NCBI GenBank assembly: GCA_019916065.1
Contig: CM034233.1
Span: forward strand, 41,642,862 to 41,706,861
Direction of reading: 5' to 3'
DNA: 64,000 bases
Source of the DNA: Vitellaria paradoxa
Lineage: Eukaryota > Streptophyta > Magnoliopsida > Ericales > Sapotaceae
Every line of letters starts with the position of its first letter. Position 1 is the stretch's first letter. Under the pieces are notes generated by a model that saw only the letters and a program-made list of their open reading frames with translations, was not told the origin of the DNA and ran no database searches. Both the position numbers and the translations under genes were made by a program. Below, in pieces: positions 25,201 to 37,200 of this stretch.

Positions 25201-28200
25201 TTGAAGACAGGCCACTGATGCACAACAACCATAGAGATCAAAGTGCGAATAGTGCTCATCTTTGCAACAAGAGTGAAGGTCTCCTTATAATCAATGCCAT
25301 ATTCTTGAGAGAACTCCTTTGCCACTAGGTGAGCTTTGCACTGCTCCAAAGACCCATCAGAATGAGTCTTCACTTTGTAAACCTGTTTGCACCCAATTAT
25401 ACTCTTACCTTTTGGTAGAGGATCCAACTCTCAAGCTTGAGCTTCAGCAAAAGCTGTGACCTCGTCATTCATAGTATTCACCGAGTTAGAATCATGGCAA
25501 GCTTCTTTTATACGACTTAAGTTCACAGTGAGCATGGATATGAGACAAAAAGGAAAGATAAGAGGTTGAGAAGCAATTATTTGAAAAGCCAATCTTATCG
25601 ATAGATGGCAGTCACATGCAAGATATTGGCGTTCACACAGATTAGAGTTCTCAGAGGCAGATTGAGAGGCAAAAGAGCTAGGATGAGGCAGAGGAGCTGC
25701 ACAATGATGAGAGTAGACCCATGGTTAATAAGGGAGAGAAGTAGAGCTTTAGGCAGAGGTGTAGCTGATATCTCAAGGGTGGAGACATATTCCTTAGTGG
25801 ATACATCTGAAGGAAAGGGATCAATGTGAATCAATTCTCTTTGGCAATTGGAGCAGTTTTGTGAGGAAATATAAAAATATCGACAGCCTTCTTGATTGAT
25901 ATCGTACCTAAGAAAATACACAAGGCACATTAGGCACTAAGCTTGGTACGATCCCGCTTAGGGAGAATAATAAAGCGAGTAGAATCAGACACATGAAGGA
26001 TAAAGTAGTTGGGAGTAGGGGTGGGCATAGGCCGGTTCAGTTCGGTTCAAGTTCATGCTTAACCCAGAACTGAATCGGTTTTTTTCGGTTCCTAAAATTT
26101 TGAACCTGAAATTGAACCGATTTTAAATTAGAACTGAATTGAACTGAACCGAAAGTATTAGGCTAGTTTAGTTCGGTTTTCGGTTTAGGCCATTTTGGGT
26201 TGGGTCGGATTCATTTTTTGTTTAGGCCAATTTGGTCCAAATTTTAGGATTATATAAATATTTATATATTACAATATTGTTTGGTTTTATAATATTATAT
26301 AAATATTGTATAATATTTTATATATTATATATTATATTTTTTGGGGCTAGTTTAGATTGGTTCGAATTGGGTTATTTTCGGTTTAGGTTCGGGTTGAGTA
26401 CCTACAACTCGAGAATTGAACCGAAAATAGTATAGAACCAAACTAATCCAAACCAAAGTGATCTGATTGGTTCAATTTTCGAGTTATTCAATTTTTTTTG
26501 TGCACCCCTTGTTGGGAGCCTGACAATAGGATAGGGAGAAGTACCAGAGAGATGAAGTAGGCATCTAGTTCAAAAGATACGTTGCAGTGAGAACAACTTC
26601 TCCCTGGAACACAGACGGGACAGATGACTTAAAATGTAGATTTTGTTTTAATCCAATGATAACTTTGACTTATTAGTATCTAATAGAATTAAAATGTAGA
26701 TTCTTCTGTGGCAATCTCTACATTTAGCCTTTTTTTTTTTTTTTTTTTTTGGGAGAGTGCAAAGGAAGGGAAGGATGGTTAATTATTTTTTCTTGTTTGA
26801 ATGAGAGAGAAGGGAATGGAAAGTAAAGTAATGAATATAGTTAATAATACCATTATTCTCTTATATATTTTTATTTGTTATAAACATATGTGAAAATAAT
26901 GAAAAATATCATGGACAACATAGATAAAAAACAATTTAAAATCATTTTACACCCATTATACCCTAAATTACACGTGAAAGAAAACTTGGTTAATGGAGGT
27001 GAATGGAGGTAAATTGATCATCTCCATTACCTTCTCTTCTCTTCCACGCACCTCCTCCCAAACAAGATTAATCTTTTCATCTGTTTTGATTCCCTTCCCT
27101 ATCACCCATTCACCTCCTCCCAAACAAGGTATTAGAATTCTATTTATAATTCTCTGTTTCTTATTATAGTAAATTATTATTCTAACAAATGATTAACTCA
27201 TATCCTATTAAATAAATCATAACAAGACTTGCAGTCACACCCCAACTCAAAATGTTTACCTTTATTTTATCTTATTATTCTTTGACATGTGAAATATAGT
27301 AAATTTTACGAAGAAAAAATAAAATAAAATAAGCAACAAATCTATAAATAACTAGTTTTTTATTTTGTTTTTTTTGTTAGTTTATACATCTAATTGTAAT
27401 TTAACATAATATTTGTCATAACTTATTTTTTAGAATATATATATATATTGTAAGTATTTGGAGCCACCCTTGCCTGCGGGAGGAGACCTCGCACTACCCC
27501 CCACCACGGCAAGGTGGCGCTTCCTATGACACACTCGTGGCCACACCCTTTTCACTGGTACTTCTTACTTAGCGCCTCCTTCACCTTGCAGGGGGCATTT
27601 GGGACCCCCACATGGAATCTCCGTTGGGGTTTCCGATGTTAAACACCTGGGAGATTTACCTCTCTCTTAAAGACCAAGAGCGAGGCCTAGGGATTGCCCC
27701 ATCAAATGGCTCAATAGCACACAGTTAGCCACGAGACCATCTGGGTATGAACGACTTGGTAGCTAAAGCCGGGGGATCTGTCTAAGCACCTGTGACTAGC
27801 CCAAGGAGAGAGGACCACTACACGACAAAACCAACTCCATATCCTGTAACCACTCTGTACTTGTACGGCCACAAGCCTTGTACTAGCTGATTATGCAGGG
27901 GTGTTAGCATCACTTGGTCGAATGTACCTTCACCCACATGAGTCAAGTTATGTAGAGTCAGTCACTTGGCCTTGGGACCATTGTCCTTGGCTTGTGAAGG
28001 GCAACCCTCTTTATCTTGACTCACCTTCTATAAATACCCTCACTCAGTACTACTCTACTCATATATATGTTACATACTCTTCTATCTATAACCCTCCAGT
28101 CACCTTTTTTTGTCGCTATGGGTTGTTCCAGCTTTCACCCTGTCCACCTCTAGTGATTCCCCGCCATTGACGACATCCAGCACTATTCTCAGATAGTCAA

Positions 28201-31200
28201 AGCATCTATCCTCACTTTGACCATTCACACACACACACATATATATCTAAATTGCATGGGTTATATGCTAATGTAATATTTATAATAATAAATTTGAGAT
28301 GGTACCAAGATATACCATTACACTAATAAAAATGTTACATTATCTGGTTGGGGATTAACAACTATAGTATCTAGGGGATGTTGATATAATAAAAATAAAC
28401 CAATAAAATCACAAATAGGTTTTGTAGATAAATTCTGTGTATTTGGTAGAGATGGATCAGATCTGTATAAAGATATATTAGGAATGATTGGATAAGATTT
28501 GATTAGATTAGAATCATTCAGTTTTTGATTTATAGGAATTAGTTTCCTATTTTTTAGGAGTCTGTTTCCCTTAATCTTAGGCTGCTAATTGCTACAAATG
28601 TGGAAGGAATTATCCACTCTATGTGTATATATACAGAGCTGTAAATCCTTTGTGATATACGAAAGAAATAATATTACTTTCATGGTATCAGAGCCAGGTT
28701 CTCCATAGAAGCTCTATCTTCCTATCCGGTTGAGGTTTGTCCTCCTTAACCATTTCTCGATCCTTCAGGCTGAGGTTTGTCCTCCTTAGCCATTCCTCAT
28801 CTACTTTAATCAATCAAGGTTCTGTCCTCCTTAGCCTTACCTTAACCATTCACAATATGAGTTCAGAAAAGGAATTTGGAACTCTATCCTTTGGTCTTCC
28901 TCAACCTGCAATTGCTTCCCAAACCTTTGGAGAAGGCTCGACTTTGCAGATCACCAACCACAAGCTGACCAAACCAAACCAAACTAAGCTTTTTCCCATT
29001 AGGTGGGGTCGGCTATATGGATTTGACGACGTCAATCAAATCTGTTTAGGGCCATGTCTTCCATTAAATCCAAGTAAGTAAGGTCATGTTTAATAGTTTA
29101 TTTCCATCATCTCTTGGGTCTTCCTTTTCGTCTCCTATTCCTGACAATCTCCATGGTTTCACACATTATAACAGGTGCCTCTGTTAGACGCCTTCTAATA
29201 TACTTGAACCATCTTAATCGATTTTTTTTCATTTTATCTTCAATCGGTGATATTCTTATTTTGTCCCTAATCCCCTTGTTCCTAATCCTATTTCTTCTTG
29301 TAATCCCGCACATCCATCTTAGCATTCTTATCTCCGCAACTGCCATCTTCTGAACATAATTGTGCTTTACTAGCCAACACTCTTATACATGTAGCAACGT
29401 TGATCTTACTACCACTTTATAATACTTTTCTTTCACCTTGAGGGGGGATTTTTTGATCGCACAAGACCCCCGAAGCACTCCTCCATTTGGTCCACCCGGC
29501 CTGAATCCTGTGACTTACATCAGTATCAATTCCTCCATCTTGTTGCACCATAGATCCAAGGTATCTAAAGTTTTCTTTCTCTACAATCTTTTGTGCGTCT
29601 AAACTTATTTCTACGCTATCAGTTACTTTACTTTGACTAAACTTGCATTCCATATATTCCGTTTTGTATAGACTTAGCCTAAACTCTTTTGTCTCTAACG
29701 TTTCCCGCCACAATTCTAGCGTGGTATTCACTCCTCTCATCTCATCTACTAAAACAATATTATCTGCAAATAGCATACACCACGGCACCTCATCCTGAAT
29801 ATGTCTTGTAATCTCATCTATAACTAGAGCAAACAAGTATGGGCTTAACGCTGAGCCTTGGTGTAGATCAATCGTGATAGGACACTCTTTAGTGTCTCTA
29901 CCAGTCGTCCGTATAGATGTCATGGCTCTACCATACATGTCCTTTATCGCCTCAATATATGTGACACACGCTCCTTTCTTTTCCAATACTCTCCATAGAA
30001 TCTCCCTAGGAATCCGGTCATAGGCCTTCTCTAAATCAATGAACACCATATGTAAATCTTTTTGACCTTCTCTATACTATTTCATTAACCTCCTCAAGAG
30101 AAAGATAGCCTTCATGGTTGATCTCCTAGGTATGAAACCAAATTGATTCTCTGAAACGTTTGTTGTTTTTCTTAGTCTTCTCTTAACAACTCTCTCCCAT
30201 AATTTTATCGTATGGCTCATCAATTTAATTCCCCGGTAGTTTGCACAGTTCTGAATATCTTCTTTGTTCTTGTATATGTGTATAAGAATGCTTTTCCTCC
30301 ATGCATCAAGCATCTTCTTGCTCTTTAGCATTACATTAAAAAGTTTTGTCAACCAACTTATGTCACGCTCCCCTAGGCACCTCCAAACCTTAATAGGGAT
30401 ACCATCTGGCCCAACTGCTTTCCTATTCTTCATCTTTTTCAATACTTCTTTTACTTCTTCCTTACTAATTCTCCTATACAACATATGATTTAATTCTTCC
30501 CTAGAGGTGACAAATTGTCCTAATTGTATGTCACTACTACTGCTTTCGTTAAATAACTTGTAGAAGTAGCTATTCGAACGTTCCCTTATCTCCTCTTCCT
30601 TTACTAATACTTTTTCATCCTCATCCTTAATGCATTTAACTTGGTTTCAATCCCTGGTCCGCCTATTTTTGGATTTAGCAAGCTTGAATATCTCCCTTTC
30701 GCCCTCCTTAGTGTCAAGTCGCCTATATAAATCCTCAAATGCCTTTGCCTTAGCCTCATTAACTGCCTTTTTGGTTTCTTTTTTTGCTTCTTTATAACTC
30801 TCCAAGTTCGCTTCATTTCAATAATTTTGCAAAGATTTAAAAATCTCTTTTAACTCTTATCTTGTCTTGGACGGCCTCGCTCCACCACCATGTCGCTTTC
30901 TGTGCGAGAGCACTCCCTTTGTATTCTTCTAAGACTTCTTTCTCTACCCTCCTAATACACTTTGCTACTTGGTCCCACATATTATTTGCACTCTCATTTA
31001 TCGCCCAAACGTCTTCCTCTGGTACTCTTTCCCTGAATGCCAGTTGCTTATCACCTTTCAAGTTCCACCATTTAGTCCTTGAGCATCTATATAACTTTTT
31101 TCTAGTCCACCTTTGAAGCTGCACATATATGACCAACAACCTATGTTGGGAAGTCAAGCTCTCCCCTGGTATAACCTTGCAATCTTTACAAGTTACGCGA

Positions 31201-34200
31201 TCTCTTTTCCTAGTTAAGAAGAAATCAATCTGTGTCCTTGAGGAGCCACTCTTATATGTCACCAAATGTTCCTCTCTTCCTAGAAAAGGTGTTTGTCGCC
31301 ATGAGGTTATAAGCTACTGCAAACTCCAAAATATTCTTCCCTACTTCATTTCTATTACCGTATCCATATCCCCCATGTACTCCTATGTATCTATCTACGT
31401 TGCGTCCTACGTAACCGTTCAAATCTCCTCCTATGAAGACTATCTCTCCTTTGGGTATCTCTAATAGCATTCCTTCCAAGTCTTCTCAAAAATTTCCTTC
31501 AGTGGTCTAGATTTGTGTTATTGGTTATTCGAGGCAGAGGGAAAATGGGCTATCTCAATGGAGATATTAAACAACCCAAACTAGAAGATCCCTCTTATGC
31601 AAACTGGGAACTTAACAACTCGATTGTTATGGCCTAGTTAAACAATTCCATGGAGCCTCACATCGGCAGGACCTATTTATTCCTTCGAACAGCACAGGTT
31701 ATCTGGGCTGCAGTAAATACTAATTATTCTAACCTCAAGAATGCCTCTCAGGTGTTTGAGATCAAGAATCGACTGAAGGAAATAAGACAAGGAAATCTGG
31801 AAGTTACAGAGTACTACAATGAACTACAAATTCTATGGCAAGAATTGGATATGCACTATGAAGCTGATTGGGGAGATCTAGAAAACAACATAAAGTTCAA
31901 AAGAAACTTGGAGAAGGAGAGGTTGTATGAATTCTTGACAGGGTTAAATCGAGACCTCGATGAAGTGCGAGGAAGGATTCTTGGCCACAAACCTCTGCCT
32001 TCCATTGACGAAGCATTCGCTGAAGTGAGAAGGGAAGCAAGTAGAAGAAGAGTAATGCTCGGCGTTGGAGGAAACAGAGAAGTTCTTGCCACTTCAGTGA
32101 GTGAGAGACCTATTGAAACAAGAGCCCTTGCTGTTAAAAATGATAGTGACCAAAAAAACCATCAAAAGGGTGACAAAGGAGGAAGGCCTTGGTGCAACCA
32201 TTGTAATAAACTAGGGCACACACGAGACATATGCTAGGATCTCTATGGAAAACCAACCAACGGGAAACCAAGAGGACCAAGAAAAGGCCTTCAAGCAACA
32301 ATGGAGGAGAAACCAGTTGAGTCTCGAGGGGAACCAGAACAGAATGGGATTTTCTTGAATAAATCTCAACTGGAACAACTGCAGAAGCTACTCAGTCAAA
32401 CAACAGTTGGTAACACAAGCACCTCTGCGACTGCTTCAGGTATAGCAATGCATACCAAGAGCAAGACTTTTTGGAAGCTTGATTCTGGGGCCTCTGACCA
32501 TATGACAGGTAACTTATCCTTGTTCTATAATTATACTTCTTGCTTTGGAAAATTTAGAGTCAAGGTAGCTGATGGCTCCTACTCAACTGTTGTTGAAAAA
32601 GGATCAATTCAACTCTCAAATAAATTTCGCTTCACTCTATTCTTTATGTTCCCAACCTCACTTGCAACCTGATTTGAATTAGCAAACTTACTCATGAGTT
32701 AAACTGCTGGGCTAAGTTTTGTGCTAATGATTGTGAACTTCAAGAACTAGGTTCGAGAATGATGATTGGTAATGCTAGAGTTTGTGATGGCCTCTACTAT
32801 TTTGATACTGAAGACAGCTTAGAAAAGAGTACTGCTACAGTAGAGAATGTATCTTCTCTTAGTTCTGATAATGAAATAATGTTAAGGTATTATAGGCTAG
32901 GCCACCCTAATTTCCATTACCTTAAACGATTGTTTCCAGATTTGTTTATCAATAAAAATCCTAGTTCCTTTAGTTGTGAATTTTGTTTACTTGCTAAACA
33001 CTGCCGTGCACAATTTCCCATCAAACCGTACAAAGAATCTCAACCTTTTTCTTTAATCCACAGTGACATATGGGGACCTTCTTGTGTAAAAAATGTTTCA
33101 GGCTCTCGTTGGTTTTTTACTTTCACTAATGATCACACAAGGGTCTATTGGGTATATCTCCTTAAAGAGAAAACTAAAGCTGCCCAGTTGTTTAAAGTTC
33201 TTCCATTCAATGATGTTGACTCAGTTCCATGTCCTAATTAAAACCTTTAGAACTGATAATGGAAGAGAATATTTCAATTCCATTCTAGGTGATTACCTTG
33301 CTACTAATGGAATAATTCATCAAAGTTCCTGCACAGATACACCCCAGCAAATTGGTGTAGCTGAGAGGAAAAATAGACATCTTCTTGAGGTTGCTAGAGC
33401 CTTAATGTTCACTATGAATATACCTAAATATCTATGGGGTGAAGCTGTTTTAATAGCCTCCTATTTGATCAACAGAATGCCCTCAAAGATCCTTAATTTT
33501 ACTTCTCCTTGGTCCATTCTCCTACAACACTATCCCACCTTCAGGTCTATATCTTCTCTACCCCCAAAAATTTTTGGATGTACTGTGTTTGTCCATAACT
33601 ACTCACCTAATAATTCCAAACTTGATCCCAAAACCTTCAAGTGTGTTTCATTGGATACTCTCCCACTCAAAAGGGATACAAATGTTATTCCCCCTCACTT
33701 CATCGAGTCTTTGTTTCTATAGATATCTCCTTTGTTGAGTCCTAACCTTTCTTCACCAATACTTATGTTCAGGGAGAGACTTTAAGTGAAGATAAGTCTT
33801 GGGACATATCTGAAGAAGAGCCCTCCTTACCTGAATCTTCCCTACCTCAGTCCACGGTCTCATTTCCATCCTTGGCTTTGTTGTCAGTGCCTAACATTGA
33901 ACCTGAGTTTAGTGCCAAACTAACTCAACCAGTTATGGAACCAAGAGGAGATACTTCTCAGTTAGGGGGAGAAAAGTCAGGAGAAGACACTGCCAGACTT
34001 GGCTCTCGGTCAGAGAGCCAATTACTGGTTTACTCAAGGAGAAATCACAGACAACAAGGCCAATCTGACTTGAATCTTAGTTTCCAGGACTGTGAAGCTA
34101 GTGATGATCAGATTCAGTGTAGTATTGAGGCTCTAGATCAGGACTTGGACTTGCCCATTGCTGTCAGAAAAGGAACAAGGTCATGTACTCAGCATCCTAT

Positions 34201-37200
34201 ATCTAAGTATGTATCTTATACCACGTTGTCTCCTACCTTTCGTGCCTTTACCACTGCTCTGTCAGAAACTGCAATTCCAAATACTATAGAAGAAGCTCTA
34301 GCTAACCCAAATTGGAGAGCAGTAGTGCAGGAAGAAATGGATGCACTTAGGAGAAATGATACATGGGAAATGGTTGAACTACCTGCTGGAAAGAGAACAG
34401 TTGACTGCAAATGGGTATTCACCATAAAACATAATGCAAATGGCAGTATTAGTAGATATAAAAGTAGACTTGTGGCCAAAGGTTTCACTCAAACCTATGG
34501 GATAGATTATCAAGAAATTTTTGCTTCGGTAGCCAAGCTGAACAGAGTCCTACTTTCCTTGGCAGCAAATCTGGAATGGCCTTTACAACAGTTAGATGTG
34601 AAAAATGCTTTCCTAAATGGTGATCTACATGAAGAGGTTTATATGGATGCACCTCCAGGATTTAAGGGAAACAACAACATGGTCTGTAGGTTGAAAAAGT
34701 CTCTCTATGGACTAAAACAATCACCAAGGGAATGGTTTGACAAATTTACTCGAGCAGTTAAGAAGAAAGTTTTTATTCAAGCCCAAACTGATCACACACT
34801 GTTCTACAAGCACTCTAATGATGACAAAATTGCTATTCTCATTGTATATGTAGATGATAGAATTGTCATAGGGATTGATTTTGTGGAATTAAATTCCTAG
34901 AAGAAAATATTTGGCAGGGGAGTTTGAATTAAAGGATCTAGGGATTTTAAGATATTTTCTTGGAATGGAAGTGGCTCGCAGCAGTGCAGGAATTACTATC
35001 AATCAAAGAAAATATGTACTTGATTTACTTTAAGAAGTTGGTATGCTGGGCTGCAGACCAGCCGAGACTCCTATGGATCCTAATATTAAGCTAGAGCTTG
35101 AAGGAGGAGAAGAAGTCAACAAAGAAAGGTACTAGAAGTTGGTGGGAAAGCTAATTTATTTGTCCCACACTAGACCAGACATTTCTTTTGCTGTTAGCAT
35201 GGTTAGTCAATTCATGCATTCACCAAAGAAGACCCATCTTGAAGCTATGCTAAGAATCTTAAAGTATTTGAAGAACACACCAGGAAAGGGACTGTTTTTT
35301 AATAAAGGAAACCATAGAATGGTGGAAATCTACACTGATGCAGATTGGGCAGGTTCCTCAATTGATAGAAGATCTACTTCAGGCTATTGTACTTATTTAT
35401 GGGACAATTTAGTAACTTGGAGAAGCAAAAAACAGCCTGTAGTTACGAGAAGTAGTGCAGAAGCTGAATATCGAGCCTTAACACATGGAATCTGTGAGGG
35501 AATTTGGCTTGAGAGATTGCTGAAGGAATTGAAAATGCCTAACAGGACTCCTATGAAGATATACTATGACAACAAGGCAGCAGTGAGCATAGCACATAAC
35601 CTAGTTCATCATGATCGTACTAAACATGTTGAGGTTGATCGACACTTCATCAAGGAAAAGATAGACAATGAAAGTGTCTCTTTAATTTATATCCCAACTA
35701 AAGAGCAAACAGCTGATGTTTTGACAAAAGGGTTATACAAACCAAGCTTTGAAAGCCTGGTAAACAAGTTAGGAATGATCAACATATACTCTCAGCTTGA
35801 GGGGGAGTGTAGATAAATTCTGTGTATTTGGTAGAGATGGATCAGATTTGTATAAAGATATATTAGGAATGATTGGATAAGATTTGATTAGATTAGAATC
35901 ATTCAGTTTCTAATTTATAGGAATTCTGATTTATAGGAATTAGTTTCCTGTTTTTTGGGAGTCTGTTTCCCTTAATCTTAGGCTGCTGATTGCTACAAAT
36001 GTGGAAGTAATTATCCACTCTATGTGTATATATACAGAGCTGTAAATCCTTTGTGATATACGAAAGAAATAATATTACTTTTAGGTTTCACTCTATTTCA
36101 TAGCATCTTGGTTAAGAGGTTCCCATTAAGATTGCTGGAATATTTAGGGAATAATAGACAGATTGTGATGCGGTTATTTTTGGTTATTAGCGTATACTGA
36201 TTGATTCCAGTTTCTTTTTTGTAACTTAAACTTTGATTGTAAATACATTACAAGAGAGAGGAAGAATTTAACTCTCTCAATTATTTTTTATTTTGATTCT
36301 CAACTTGGTATCAGAGCGGTTGATCCAAAAAATAAATGAATAAATAAGTTAATGAATGAATGAAGAAAAGAAGTGAATAGAACCCTAGGCGGTACTGTCC
36401 CTCACTGTTGGTGACCTCTTTGGCAACGTACAACAATCGACCATCTTCAATTCAACTCACTAGTCTCTAGAGACACTTATCAGCAAAGGGGCAGCAGCCA
36501 ACGTGGCCTAACGTGCCTCTATGCATTGTCCAAGCCCGTCACTTTGATCCATGCGCCTAAGTTCTGACCAATGCGTGCTATCGTGTAGGTGGCCGGCTGA
36601 CCTTCGGTGACTTCCTGTAGTGGTTGCCTCTTGCGGGCAAGCCTCCTGCACTGAATCGATCGATCTTCCTTCGTTTGAAGCTCTATTTGAGTTCTTTGCA
36701 GATATGTATGGTTTGCTAATTGTTTAGTTCTTAGATCTGCCATGAATCTTTGATTGTCAATTGCCCTCAGCTGTCGGTCTCTGTTGATTGTTTGTTGATT
36801 TCTTGCATCATTGCTTTTGTGTCTCTTAATTGTTTGTCAGTTAAGAATTATCGATCATCGACATCGTGTTTTTTGATGCGCTATTGCTTCTTCGTTTTTT
36901 GTGGGTGTACCATCTGATCTCATGTTTGGGTAGTTGATTGGTCAAGTTAATCGGCAAGCCTCAAGTTTTGTTTAGTTGTTATTGGAGATGGCTATCAACA
37001 AGAATACTTCAAATGAAGGTTCCTCATTTGTTCCTGTGCTTGCTATTTTAATTGACAATTTTCCAAAATCCATTGCTTGTGAGAAAGTGAATGGAGCTTC
37101 CAACTATTTAACTTGGTCCCATGCTATTCGCATGTTCCTTATTGGTCAACAGTGGAAAGGTCCATTATGGGCCGTCCTCTAGATTCAAAATCTCCCATGT

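Larger units (their letters stand above)
17930..26640 (-). mobile_element. Older Ty1/copia element, split by two later insertions and truncated at its 5' end
   Basis: The 3' LTR (about 17930-18105) meets a polypurine tract near 18106-18118, then RNase H (18119-18704). The element is interrupted by the younger copia at 18710-24608 (target duplication CTAAT), and RT resumes at 24614. From 24614 to 25430 the minus strand holds [20 protein letters not shown] and KPDVKNAF-like RT text. Integrase-like text continues to about 26640, interrupted by a hAT MITE at 26016-26510. The 5' LTR and gag were not found. Stops are frequent. Confidence 0.8.
28971..31487 (-). mobile_element. RTE-clade LINE, 5'-truncated, nested in copia gag
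   Basis: The minus-strand element has its 3' end at the left, with a (TTTGG)n-like tail and the GGTCGGCTATATGG-type 3' segment also seen (inverted) in the LINE at 45634-49387. RT and part of the endonuclease follow. The right border is inside the endonuclease, so it is 5' truncated. Removing it rejoins copia gag text (HKLT to NFLQWSR). I could not find an unambiguous target duplication. Confidence 0.88.
28423..36083 (+). mobile_element. Ty1/copia retrotransposon, youngest by LTR identity, with nested LINE
   Basis: The LTRs are 28423-28682 and 35808-36083. They differ by about 7 substitutions plus a ~16-bp duplication in the 3' copy. The target duplication GGTTT is exact at 28418-28422 and 36084-36088. 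The primer-binding site TGGTATCAGAGCC is at 28683-28695 and the polypurine tract at 35797-35807. Gag, protease, integrase, RT and RNase H follow in order on the plus strand, co-oriented with SPK1. The gag is interrupted by an RTE LINE (28971-31487). Without it the element is about 5.1 kb, a normal copia length. Confidence 0.96.
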
